DNA from: Garra rufa | Taxonomy: Eukaryota; Chordata; Actinopteri; Cypriniformes; Cyprinidae | Direction of reading: 5' to 3' | Assembly (NCBI RefSeq): GCF_049309525.1 | Contig: NC_133366.1 | Span: forward strand, 19,397,412-19,461,411 | Length of the DNA: 64,000 bases | Position numbers and translations under genes: made by a program | In this document: positions 48,579-61,000 of the stretch, piece after piece | Numbering within the stretch: position 1 is the first letter of the stretch | How the letters are laid out: each line of letters begins with the position of its first letter | Notes under the pieces: generated by a model | Database searches by the model: none | What the model was told of the DNA's origin: nothing | What the model saw: the letters and a program-made list of their open reading frames with translations, nothing else

Positions 48579-49820
48579 CAGCAGTCCTGACAGACACATA
48601 TCTGGGGCGTCTCCTCCATCAAATGCTGAAAGAGAATTGATTCTCTCTTTGAAAATATCTGCATCGTCAGTCCTTGTCAGAGGTCCAAAATCTGTTTGAG
48701 ACAAACATATCACGGAACGCTTACAGCAGTAATATTGTACACACATTTCAAACTTTTTCAAAAAAATGTAAAATTGTTTTAAAAAATTATTCGAGTAAAT
48801 TAAGTAACAATATTGTTTTGGATATGACTACCTGGATCATTAAATGGGACTAGAATGTATTCCGAAGGTTCCTCTGCTGTTCCTCTCCTGCTGTCTATGA
48901 TGCTGAAAGACACTCTCTTTGCCTCTTCAATATCATCAGACATGCTGCCTGTGGTGTCAATCACAAAAGCCAGAACTGAGGTCTGACTGAGGCCCACCAA
49001 TCTGAGACAGGAAAAAAAAAAAGGCTAAACCTGGACAACAGTATCAATTTCTGATTCTATGGGCTACTATATGGGTAAAAACTAATCATTTTAATTTTGC
49101 GTCTTCACAGCATCAAATTTTGCAATTTTAGGCAAATTTTCCCCCTAAAATTTTCCAAACTGCAACCAAAGAAATAAACAATATAAATCAGTGTTAGTGA
49201 TTGAATTTAAGAAATCACACTAATTTCTTTCATTACAGAAAAGTCTAAAACTATGTATGGTGTAAAAGGAAGATATCATACCGAAGAAAGGCTTGGTCAC
49301 CTGTGGCCAGTCGGATGTTATGCAGCACTTCCATAGTAGCGTTGATGGCCATTTCAGCAGCACGGAGGTGAAGGAAGCCATGATCTGAGCTGATGTCATC
49401 CTTATTGATACCTCCAGTCGGTTCTCTTGAACTGGTCCTGTCAAGAGAACCACCATGGCTACACTTGTCTGAAAAAAAAAGAAAGAAAATATGCGAGTAT
49501 AGATCTGTGGTGCCTATTCCAGACATGTAATCTGTGTGCAGAGGAGATTAACATTACACATTGGATGCCAAACTGCTCTACCTGCAGGTTTTATGGAGGA
49601 TAAAATACTGAAATACCCCGAGGTTAATTTGTTACGCAGCAGTATTTCTGGGAGAATGTTATCAGTGCAGTTTGACCCAGTGCAGTTTTTGCATGTTGGT
49701 GTGCTAGGGTCTGGAATTACAGATGAGAAAAAGAAAAAAGTGTGAATGTTCATGCCATATTCAAATTTTAGCAAAACTAGTTTCTATATACACAGGGCCC
49801 TGTTGAAATAGCATAATAAT

Positions 49821-50064
49821 AGCATATGCTGGTTAGGTATGTTTTGAAGCATGGCAGATGGTTTGAGCTGGTTTAAGATGGTCCTTATTTGGTCACAAGC
49901 TGGTCCTAAGCTGATTATGAGTTGGTTTAAGATGGTCATGTGGGACCAGCTCATAATCATATTATAACCATCTCAAGACCACTTTTAACCAGCTCATGAC
50001 CAACAAAGGACCAGCTTTAACCAGTTGCCATTCTTCAAAAGAACCAGCCTAACCAGCATGTGCT
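49821..50064. mobile_element. MITE rich in ACCAGC motifs in intron 3 of copy D
   Basis: Ends AGCATATGCTGGTTAGG and CCTAACCAGCATGTGCT are inverted. The inside repeats GGTTTAAGATGGTC and its complement. Confidence 0.7.
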
Positions 50065-51861
50065 TTTTTTCTCAATACCTGCTATATTGTTGAGAGGAAG
50101 CTCAGGTTTGATCAGCGTGCTGAAAGGAGTAGTGTTTCCCAATTCCACCCAGTTACTGTGGCTATAGAAATCCTGCACACAAATCAACAACACAGTGTTC
50201 ATGTAAATTACTGAAAATAATTATTTTATTTTATTTAATTAAATATGTTAGTCACCTTACATTTATTTATGAATCTATTTCTTGCACTAGTTTTATTATT
50301 TTATTTCAATTTGTGATAAATATGACGGGCATCTTCAGAAGTCTGTGCACAAAACTTGAGATTGGCCACAAGGAGGCCCTGTAATAAGTGAGTTCTTGTT
50401 TTTACTTTTGTGTATATCTCCAAGAGTTTGCCCAAATCTAAAATCTCGCAATGTGCTACATACACATGCAAATTTTTTTTTTATAATTGTATAACAAAAT
50501 TATAATCCAAAATCTCTCATCTAAAAATGTTAGCCAAGCTTCTTGCTCCCTTCTGCCTTGCTTCATGATAGCTTTGTAGCCTAACCTGCGTCTATGGTGC
50601 GTGATAGGCAGGAATTAATATATCAATGGGGGTTGTGCTTTCTGTATTACATTAGGATGAAAAAGGAACGCAATCAATCAAAACAAGCCTGGTTTAAAAA
50701 TGTAAGAAGTACAGTCATATCTGAGTACAGATATTTGTGCAAAAATGTAATGAGTGAAACTAAAAGGTTGTCAGAAAAATAAATTGTGAAGTAAAGTATT
50801 GCTGCCAGAAAAACGTACTTAAGTACAGCAACAAAGTATTTGTACTTCCCATCTCTGTAAATAGTGCTAGCAATGGGAATAACATGTACACCTTAAATGC
50901 AATAAGTTACTTGTAAATTGAATGTAAATGTCATGGGTCATAGCTGTTATGTATGGATAGTGCCATTCCCCTCAGTGCCTGTAAGTGGCACCACCACGTT
51001 ATTAATTATTAGTGGTTGTGTTCCTTGAAATAAATCAAGTGAAGAATTTAAGTACCCTGTTGTGGCTGTGTTATTGATCGTAGTGAATTCAAGAGTGTAT
51101 TCTAAATGTTGTGATAGTAGGAACATAACAATAGCAAATATAAAATACAAACATAAATGCTGGTAAAAAAGGAAGCCTGAAAAAAAAAAGATTTTCTACC
51201 TGTAGAGTGTGACATAGATATCCCAGTGTGATACGGGCAAAGATATAGCTCCCCCGCTGCACGCTGGCCTTTACTGCAGCCACACCACGTGTTATCAGAT
51301 CCCGGCCCTCTTTGAAAGCCTCATTATCTATGTGATGTGCCTCACTCATTGCGAAAACTAGATCTACAGCTGCGTTGCTTAGATAAATTTCTGTTATAGC
51401 TAAGCAAAACCTGAGGGAGGAGAGGCCAGAAGATAAAGTAGGAGATTGCTGAGCAGGCTTTTTGGACAGCAGATGGAGTCAGTCTGTTGTTTATCTGGAG
51501 GTGAAGCATGAAAAGAGGAGATTGACTGTAATTTGTTGTAACAAAATGTTAAAAGTCTCTTCATAAAATGTTAATCACAGACTTTTGTTACTCATAATAA
51601 CCCATTAATACTTTGTATGATTCAAAAATGCTAATTGAGCTGATTCCCATGTCTTTTTCTTACAGGCAGTGTGAAGTTGTAGCCCTGGGCAATGGCTATG
51701 TCACGACACACTTCTGCTGTCTTGCGGAGGATGGCCATCTGAGTGATTTCTCGATGGGTGAGGGAGCCACCATGAAAGAGAGGTTTGAATGCTGCCACCT
51801 TGGAGGGTTGAAACAGGGTCCCACAGAGGAGAAAAACACCCAATACAACCAGTGAAACCAT

Positions 51862-52801
51862 GCCTGGCTACAAGAATAGATGCTGTGGGAAAATTCACAA
51901 TTTGAAAATTCAACTCCTTAGTCAAGTCAAGAAAATTAAAACTTCCAGAAAAGAGATCAGAACACTCAAGAAAGCCAAAATAAAAGTTTCAAAAACAAAA
52001 GTACAGAGGGGTTTTTCGACATCTCCTTTTGTAGACACATCATAAAATACTGTCAACAACCAAAAACAATAAATACATACATTTATGCTTTTTCACAATT
52101 TTTAGGAATGAAATGTTTAAAATCAGGTGAATTATACATCAATAAAATCCCTCTGTAAAAACCTTTAAAATGTAGACAGGAATAAAAATTTAAAGTTTGG
52201 CTTGTGTGTGTGGAAAAAGCTCATTTATAAAAAACTGCTTTTAAAATATGTATCACAACTGAAATCTACAGACACAAATAGAAGAAGTGCCATAAAATTA
52301 GCAATTAAAAGTGTATTTTGAATGTTTTCTTTCCACTAGTCTGAAACAACACTTTATGAAAATTTTTAAAACTGACAAATGCATGAAAAAGCTGCATTGC
52401 CTTTATTTTTATTTTTTTATAATTTAAAACAAAAATTTTCATTAGTTTGATTATTTTAAAACTTTAACTGGAATATTACATATTATACAGTTACACAGTT
52501 ATAAACAATAAATGTTCAGTAAGACAATTGTTTGATTACCTTTTCGGAGATTTTGTATGTGCATACTGTAACTTATGCACAGCCTTTGTCAGTATATTTA
52601 TACACCTTTACACATGTGATGTCATGTCAGCATCACACATACTTTTAATTTAAATTAAGTACTGTATAAATGACAATCCTTTCTGTGTGTGGCTGTAACA
52701 AGGTCAGTAAGGAAAAATATTTACTTATTAACCACTATTGTTGATTGTGCCCTTTTCAAGTCACGTACACCTTGTGTTTGATCTAACCATTGCAAACATG
52801 C
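51862..52801. other. 5' flank of copy D
   Basis: Homologous to the flanks of C and F. The block equivalent to the candidate first exon ends near 52802 with AAACTAAG followed by GCATGT rather than GTGAGT, so the donor is changed to a weak GC form. Confidence 0.5.
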
Positions 52802-53469
52802 CTTAGTTTCCTTAACGACTGTTTATTACCCATACCAGTGTGTAACTTACTTTCCCCATAACAAACTTTCCCAGAACTTGATGCAATACACATTTTTAAT
52901 AATATTGGTGGTACATCAAAAATCAGAATTGAACACAATTATATTCATGTATTCCTCCCAAACTGTCTAAAACATTATACCTTATAAGCACTCATGTGAC
53001 AGATGTTCAGTAAAGTCTCTGAGCTTAGTAATTCAATAGCTTCCACTCTCAAACTGAATAATAGTGGAGCTATTGTTAAAAGCAAAGTAAATACATGTGC
53101 ATACACAATGCTGATACCCCTTATGTGTACTGTCTTTATTAAACACATAAAAGATTAAGAGTATATACAGCATTATGAAATCACAACAACGTAGCCACAA
53201 AAATTAATCCCAAACACACATACAACAGAAAGTGAAAGTTAAATTTCAATAGTAAACCTTAATATAATATTATATTATAATAACATAATAATAACCTATA
53301 ACATTTACAAAATGCTTTTTACATTACAGTTCAAGACAAGTACAATTCTTTAATTTAAAATACACTGATACTTGCAGTGATGTTATTTGGTATCACACAA
53401 AATGGTAAACGAAAAAATAGAACAAAGACAGACATGTGGAAAGCGAGAAACATCCACTGAAAATAATAT

Positions 53470-53717
53470 TTGCTGTGGGTGGGTGCAATCCGTGTGAAAT
53501 TTCCTTGAGCACTTCCACCTATTCCCAGGGCCAGAGAGCTGGGGAAAAACATGCAGAAGCCCTGGTCAGTCCAAACTCTGATAGTGTAGTTGCCGTTAGT
53601 AGTATTAGTGGCCACTGTAAAGTTGAGACGCAATGGGACTCCAGGCTGTGTCCCCATGAGTCTCCTTGACCTCCCTCAAATATCTCCACAAAGTAAAAGA
53701 GGACGTCCACAGGACTT
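53470..53717 (-). pseudogene. VWA7-like relic: exon 12 fragment joined to exon 14 fragment
   Basis: The minus strand reads VDVLFYFVEIFEGGQGDS, corresponding to exon 12 (SVNFLFNFVEQLEGGDF in the intact copies), then runs without an intron into exon-14-like sequence (QPGVPLRLNFTVATNTTNGN, then GGSAQGNFTRIAPTHS). Exon 13 and both introns are deleted, and the frames do not match across the joint. It is the tail of the same older gene whose front exons remain at 55424-56465. Confidence 0.7.
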
Positions 53718-53818
53718 TATTCACATTTGAAAGAATATAAAGATGCATATACTTTTACTTTGTTTTGGCTAACTGAGAGTCAAAATAATTTGTGATAACA
53801 AACAACATGACAATTTAA

Positions 53819-54646
53819 AGGGGTCATTGGATGCCCATTTTCCACAAGTTCATATGATTCTTTAGGGTCTTAATGAAAAGTCTCTAATATACTTTGGTTA
53901 AAAATTCTCAAAAAAAAACACCCTTTTACCTTGTCAAAATCAGCTCTGCAAAATATCAGCTTGTTTTATCGCATGGGCTCTTTAAGTGCAAATGAGCTCT
54001 GCTCGCCCCGCCCCTCTCTGCTGAGGGATTACCAGCTGTAATGTTTACTTTAGCCGCATTTAGCTGCATTTAGCCGCGTTTATCGGCGAAACTTGTCAAC
54101 AAGCACATTATTAAGAAAGGCCATTTGCAAAGATTTTATTTGCATAAAAAACCTTATACTCAACTTCTGCTATGGGTGAAGCTGCATCACGAATGATTCA
54201 CACGAACATAGATGCATATGTAGATGGAATCGGCGCTTTCCATTTATAAACGAAAGTAACGTTGTCCTCTGCCTCTTAAGCGGCTCAGATGTCGGGAGTA
54301 AATGACTAACTGCTATGTTCATTATTACATCCACCAACAGAACACCTCAATCGCTCAATTAGAGTCTTCCTCTGCACCTGAGTCACACAATGGCAATTGT
54401 ATTCAGACTGTTTCAGCTCTGTGAGGGCGGGTCTAAGGTAAGACGCTCATATCAATCAAGTGTGTTTCGTGCCAACGACAAGAAGCTGAGAATGAGCTGA
54501 TTTTAAAAAGGGGATATTACTTTTAAAGATTAAAAAAATACCACTGGGTGGATTTTTATCATTGTAGGGTGGTTGTGTACACAAACTGCAAACACACATT
54601 AATGTTCAAACAACATGTAATAGTTATTTTGCATCCGATGACCCCT
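53819..54646. mobile_element. TTAA-flanked element (AGGGGTCAT ends)
   Basis: Ends AGGGGTCATTGGATGC and GCATCCGATGACCCCT, flanked by TTAA at 53815-53818 and 54647-54650. Includes TATGATTCTTTAGGGTCTTA. Related copy at 22912-23960. It lies inside the older relic gene. Confidence 0.75.
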
Positions 54647-54957
54647 TTAAGACGTATTTTGTAATTGTTGCCCAGAGTGTATCTTCATCTTTTTCACTGA
54701 GAAAGAACCCATACCAACGGTAGTCTGGGGCTTAAAATGGGATTAAGCAGGACACCTGTAGTGACCTTGAGAGAATTGACATGTCTTTGCTTCCTGGCAG
54801 ATTAAAGCTCTGGTGCTTTCAGTTCAGTCTGGCCTTTTCACATGGCCTTTGACCATCTATGAGATACCAATTTCAAAAGTGGAAAAACTGGAAAGGCTGA
54901 TTAGCTGATTTGTTAAGAAGTGGTTGGGTCTTCCTAGGTGTATAAGCAACATAGGGC

Positions 54958-54963
<6 letters not shown>

Positions 54964-55039
<76 letters not shown>
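54964..55039. repeat. (GT)n microsatellite with associated repeat
   Basis: About 38 GT units. The following 55040-55310 contains AATGTCCCCACAAGG and CATTACGCCTATGGAATGTC, the same companion phrase as beside the CA run at 2962. Confidence 0.9.
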
Positions 55040-55040
<1 letters not shown>

Positions 55041-55423
55041 CTGGTATTCATCACGTTAGGGGGACCAAATGTCCCCACAAGGATAGGAATACCAGTAAAT
55101 TTTGACCTTGTGGGGACATTTCTCATGCTTATAAATCATGCACAATTAGTTTTTTTGAGGAAGTAAATGTGTGCACAATCTCCTGTGAGGGCTAGGTTTA
55201 GGTGTAGGGTAGGTGTAGGGCCATAGAAAATATGGTTTGTACAGTATGAAAACCATTACGCCTATGGAATGTCCCCATAAAACATGTAAACACAACATGG
55301 GTTACCATACTTGGCTACAAGTCACGTCCTTTCCTTTCTTTTCCTTTGCAATTTAAATTATGCAGGCAAAGTTCTGCATAGGGCACTCATTTGACCAGCA
55401 ATGTCTGTGTCTAGTGACTCAGT

Positions 55424-56465
55424 CTTTCTGTAGTTCCATGGTAGCACTAATGGCTATTTTAGCAGCACGGAGGTGAAGGAAGCCATGATCTGAACTCATG
55501 TTATCCTTCTTGATGCCTCCTGTAGGTTCTTTTGAAGTGATCTAGTCAAAAAAGCCCCCATGGCTACATTTTTCTGACAGACACATATTTTCATTGAAAT
55601 TTAGTTGAGTAGTACTTTTTTGTTCTAGCCAGTCAAGTATCAAAACTACTCTCTACTGAAGTATCATATTCTCAGGTTTGGGAACTTTCTTAAAAAGTTC
55701 TTAAAAACCAAAACACCTACCGGTGCCAATGCCAGGCCTTACCTTTAGGTTTGGTCGAGGACAAAATCAAATGGAAATATCCTGAAGTTAATATCTTCTG
55801 CTGCAGTATCTCAGGGAGAATGCTGTCACTGCAATTTTCTCCAACACAGTTTCTGCATGTTTTTGTATTGGGACCTAGGCATCCATTCATTCATACATCA
55901 AGCGTGGGTGGAATTACACAATTTTCAGTGCACGACAAAACTGTATTTGTGAGTAATTGTAAAGGTGGCTAACTATTGCATGATACAAGTGACCAGGGAT
56001 AACTTTGTAATTTTGAGATAAATAAATTTTTTCTTATTTTTAAGTATATACAGCACATTACTAAGCTGTTGAGAGGAAGCTCAGGTTTGATCAGTGTGCT
56101 AAAAGAAACAGTGATTCCCAGTTTCACCCAGTTACTGTGGCTATAGAAATACTACACACAAAACACATTCATTAGCTGTTGTTGTTCTTAACAGTGTTTG
56201 AAAAACAAAATCTGTTCAATTCAGGTAAGCTACAGTTCTATAGAGTAGTATGGACAGGGCAACCACACCTATAAAGTATGGCATACAGCCCCCAGTTTGG
56301 AGCAGGCAGACAAATACTTTTCCTTTCTGATGTTGACTTTCACAGTAGTTACGCCCTGAGTGATGAGGTCCAGTCCATTTTTTAAATCTTCATTATCAAA
56401 ATGATAATCAGTACTGAACTGCTTTAAATCCACAGCTGCATTGCTGAGGGAAGTGTGAAGAAAAG
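55424..56465 (-). pseudogene. VWA7-like relic: exons 2, 3, 4 and 5 of an older copy
   Basis: Exon 2 remnant about 56465-56265 (SNAAVDLKQFSTDYHFDNED, then GLDLITQGVTTVK). Exon 3 remnant about 56153-56067 (FYSHSNWVKLGITVSFSTLI) with its AG acceptor lost. Exon 4 remnant about 55873-55744 (NTKTCRNCVGENCSDSILPE), still open with a GTAAGG donor. Exon 5 remnant about 55575-55424 (CSHGGFFD, then TAG, then KEPTGGIKKDNMSSDHGFLH), with an in-frame stop. GGFF is shared with copy A, placing it in the A-like subgroup. The flank just before its exon 5 (ctgacagacacatattttc) is the uninterrupted version of the site that carries the large insertion in copy A. Confidence 0.75.
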
Positions 56466-57476
56466 TCTCAAACCTACAGATTAAGTCAAGTCTCTTTAAT
56501 AGAATGTTTCATTGGTGGTTAATTGTGTTTGCATAGGCTATTGTTCCTAATTGAGTAGTATATTTCTCAGATATACATAACATATCCTTAGTAGATCTAA
56601 CATTGAAACACACACAAATCAATGAGAATTAATTACCTTAATATAGATTTGAGTACAATGTATTTCAAGACTTGTGTATTAACCCTCATTAAATCACAGC
56701 TTTAAATGAAATGACCATATCTACAAAATAATTCAACCCAGACTATTTATGATCTATAGAAACCCCAAAATAAATAGATGGTGCTGAATGTAAATTCAGC
56801 AAAAAGGAAGCAAAAATGAAAATAACCCATGCTTTGCATAATGCCCACCTTCTGAAAATCGATCGAGTTTGGGCTGGAATGAAGACTGATTTCATTCCCC
56901 CACACTTCTATAGTTTTAGCAAGGCTCCTGGAATAAAATTTCAGACAACTGATCAGTTGTGAAGGCTACTGTAAGAGTTAAGCTTAGTACTGAGTTATTG
57001 ACTTGTACACCGTTGTTATCAACTTTTAAACTCTCTTTAGTTTATATGTTAGGTTATAATTTGGTTTTGTGTTATAACTTGACAGGATTGCTGTTCCAGG
57101 ACCAACAAAACATGCTGACCTAATATGTCTGCACAATCAGGATGTGATGGTCGGTCTATAGAATAAGAAAGTCAGATAAGATAAGATAAAAGAATGCAGC
57201 TTGGCCTGGAAAGAAGTTTGACTTCATTCCTCACAACCTGCTGGTCTTAGAAAGCTTCTACATGGCCCTTACAAACCACACAGACCATGAAAACATTTTC
57301 AATGACAGAGAGTCATTAGACACCACAGTATATGCCTGAAACCAAACATTACAGATTAAAAACAATTGACAGTTGTGGGGTAAACTGTGAATCCTGGATA
57401 CTACATTACAAAATACAAGGTGAACCAGTGCACAAAGGCGAAAATTAAATAGTTAATTCACAACCTTCAGTTTCTC
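56466..57476. other. Spacer between the relic exons and the 3' end of copy F
   Basis: No exon 1 of the relic was found. From about 57080 it is the 3' flank of copy F, matching the flank of D; 57360-57410 matches the complement of 11145-11200. Confidence 0.5.
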
Positions 57477-58001
57477 TCATCCATACAGAAAGGAAACTAA
57501 TAACTCTACTAGAGCAACACACATGGAGAAGGACAGAGAATATGATGCACTGGAGCTAACAGTTGGAGAAGGACTCTTTATAGAGGTGAAACATGTGCCC
57601 ACATTTCCCACCCTGTCCACAGCTACCAGCTCTACTTCCTGAGAACAACAGGAAGCATTGTAGAATGCCACAGTCACATTTGTGCCATCCACATTCATTA
57701 CATAACTTAAGCTGAGAGAGCCATTGCCACGACTGAGGGACACTCCGGCTATGCCTGTACCATTTCCATCTGTGAAGTTGGCAGAGAGTTCCCATGATGC
57801 TCTGCTGCATTCCACAGGACAGTCAGCTTTGATGCTCAATATCTGACAGACGGGGCTAGAGAAATCAGTGACCTTCCAAAAAAATGGGGAAAAAAAGGTT
57901 AAACAAAGTCAACGAAAGTATAAAATGCTAATAGCTTACTGTTTGCATGCAAAACACACTATATATTCTCCATAGTGGATGGTAAATATGAAAAATATAT
58001 A

Positions 58002-58060
<59 letters not shown>

Positions 58061-61000
58061 ATATATGTAGACTACATAAAGGCTACCTTAGTCATGACAG
58101 TGAACCGCACTGCCACATAATTCGAGTCACCAGATCCTGGATCTTCTGCTTCAATAGTGAGTGTGACATCCGTTCCTGACTCTGTGGTAGAGGGTGCAGT
58201 CATTGTTACCATTCCCTCAGCACTGCCCTCTGTCCCCGTGTCCAGAGAGCTAGGGAAAGACACATTGAAGCTGCGGTCTGTTCGGGCTTGGATAGTGTAT
58301 CTGCCACCTGTAGCATTAGTGACTAATGTAAAGTTGAGATTAAATGGGATTCCAGGTTCTATAGTGCTGCTTGGTTGGGCCTGAGAAGGGATATGATATA
58401 GTTAGAGATATTGGCAGTTTATTTTGAATGTCTCATACATATAATTTTTTAGAGGTTTAGCAAATTCCATATAAGTTATTAATTTTTGGGTAAACTGGCT
58501 CTTTCAGCTCACCGTGATAGTAATTGTAGAGCCTTGTTGCTGGGTAGGTGACTGTCTCTGGAATCGATTAGGCAAAGATCGAGTTGAGTCATTTAACAGC
58601 CCTTTCAGCTGCACCACAAACGCCCACTCTGGGATTCTGTCTATGTTGACCAGGAAGTCCATTGCACCCAATGATTTAATGGTTCCATGGACAACATCAG
58701 ATCCTGAAGCTTCAACTAGAAGCACGTCAGTCACTGTGACTGAATCTCCTCCAGTCACAGAGACAAACAGAGTAGCTTTCCGACCTGAGCAATCAAAGAA
58801 GCATTTTTTTCAATCATACTGATGATGGCAAACTAGATGAATTAATAAATAAATATTTATGTTTATTAAAAAAAATCTCTTGAAGTTCTTGAATGGTAGT
58901 GTAACTGTCTAGTAATAATCAAGAAAAATCAAACGAAGAAGATAATATCCATACCCATGAAAGGACGATTGGCTTTCGGTGTGAAGTCACCTCCTTCTAA
59001 CTGCTCCACAAAGTTGAAGAGAAAGTTCACAGAACTCTGACCTGTAATCACAGTTAAAACCATTGTTAGTTTAGCAGTTTAATTTCTACAACTTAAAAAC
59101 TGGGATGATCCACACATTGTGCAATTAAGGGTTTGAATAAAAATAAATACCAATGGTTAAAAAAATCTCAATGGTTCACAAACAAAACAAAACGTATACT
59201 GGTAGATTAAAAAACTTGTACCAGTGACTTTAAGGCTGTAGAAGGTTGTAGAGTTAATGCTGATCTTCCATTCTCCTGTCTGGTTGTCAGAGCTGAGTTT
59301 TAACCTCTTTAGATTGCCTACAGTCAGGATGCTGCCCAAAGGACCATCTGCCACTGAACCTGACTGAGACACACCTGAAGGGCAAGGGAAACAACTTATT
59401 TTTAACAACGATTTTGGAATTCAGTTTTTCTATTGGACTAAATAAAACCCTGATAATAATGTTCAAGGTGCACTGGCTCACCTGTCGGGCTGTAGATGGT
59501 GAAGACTGGAGAGTCTCCAGTGACATACACAGTCACATTGGACAGAGATGGTTCTAGGACAAAGGAAAAGTTTTCTGCAACAGCTGGACTTCTCACCACC
59601 TGAAAAAGCATCACCTTCAGGAAAAACAAAGATGTTTTCAGTATGTTGCAGCGTTTGGGAGCAAAATTCCTAATCACCACATTTGGGAAAAAATACTTTT
59701 CCCAAAAGTACATACTTCTCCTTCTTCTTACATTTTTTCAAAATTATATATGTTATAGTGAGATTAAATGGAGAGTTGACACAAAAAAAAAGTCTTCATC
59801 TGTCATTCTTAAAACATACCAGGGCTGAGGTAGATGCATCTTTGATGACGGCAGTGGCCTGAGACAATGTAGCTTTTGTGACCTCTATTGTCTGTCCACC
59901 AGAAACATGGGCCAGATCTCTGTACAGCTGTATTTCTGATTCAGACATTGATCTTGATGTAAACCTTTGAGATTGTGAGACATCCCTTCTTCTGCGGAAT
60001 GAGAAGGGGTTAGTCAACAGGAAAGTGATCTGGATGGTGTGAAGAATAAGCAGAAACGCAGAAAAATTATCATTAGGGACAATTCAACAACACTTTAATT
60101 TTTATATATATTTTTATATAGCAGGCATTTACTGTTGACTTAGTACGTTCAACCATGGCCCGAATGGTGCTTTGTAATTCTGAGTCCTTTGCTGCAGCAT
60201 CAGTGAAAACAAAAATGTCTGAAGATGGAGGAGCTCCTGCTAGTGCCAACTGGAAAACCATGAGACAAATAAAAACAAGATTATTATAGTCCGGCTATAA
60301 GTTCTCAGTCCAGCTTTATTGCAATATCATAGTTTAACAAGTTGATATATTCACTATAATGATACAAATGTCATCTTATACAGTATATCAGTTGGAAGAG
60401 GGGTGATTTTCTCAGTTTACAATAGTTTTACATAATAAATATAAAAAAACACACCAGCAGCCCTGACAGACACATCTCTGGTAAGTCTCCTCCACCAGAT
60501 GCTGAAAGGGAATTGATTCTGTCTTTGAAAATATCTGCATCATTAGTCCTTGTCAGCGGTCCAAAATCTGTTTGAGACAAACACATAACAGATCGCTACA
60601 GCAACAACGTTACACATAATTTAAAAGTAAAAAAAAAAGTCAAAATGTTTTAAAAAATAACTACAGTAAATAAAGTAACAATATTATTTTGTATATCTTC
60701 ATATCATTAATTTCTGATAGCTAACGGTTGTTCAGCTATCATTCAGACACTGTAAACATTGCACGTGATGAAAGGCATATACATTTTTTTATTCCATTAA
60801 AAGCTAAATCTTAAACAAACTATTTTTATGTTAAGTTAGAATCAAATGCGAACAAAAGTGAAGATGTATGAATGAGTGAATAGTTTATTTTATAATAAGT
60901 CCATCCATTTACACCAAACTTAATAGGCGCTAATTCACAATAGGACTGTTTATATATATTTATTAGGAACTAAATGTATATTTATTGTATAACTACCGGG

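Larger units (their letters stand above)
45513..51861 (-). pseudogene. vwa7: VWA7-like copy D, full length but with a frameshift and a nonsense codon
   Basis: Exons: 51861-51664, 51494-51200, 50172-50079, 49710-49582, 49468-49282, 49001-48832, 48691-48579, 48349-48233, 48129-47920, 47729-47597, 47489-47337, 47161-47075, 46729-46458, 46318-46025, 45908-45513. Splice sites are conserved. Exon 2 is 295 bp, against 294 in B and C: an extra A in TCAGCAATCTCC near 51448 shifts the frame in the Ser/Ala-rich stretch and reaches a stop where the intact copies read MSEAHH. In exon 13 a CAA present in C and F is TGA (SPTQQ then stop, ending at 46479). The rest, including DTTGS and the C-terminal hydrophobic tail, is intact, so inactivation is recent. 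Two independent lesions make a pure sequencing error unlikely. A polyA signal lies at 45251-45246 on the minus strand. Confidence 0.8.
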
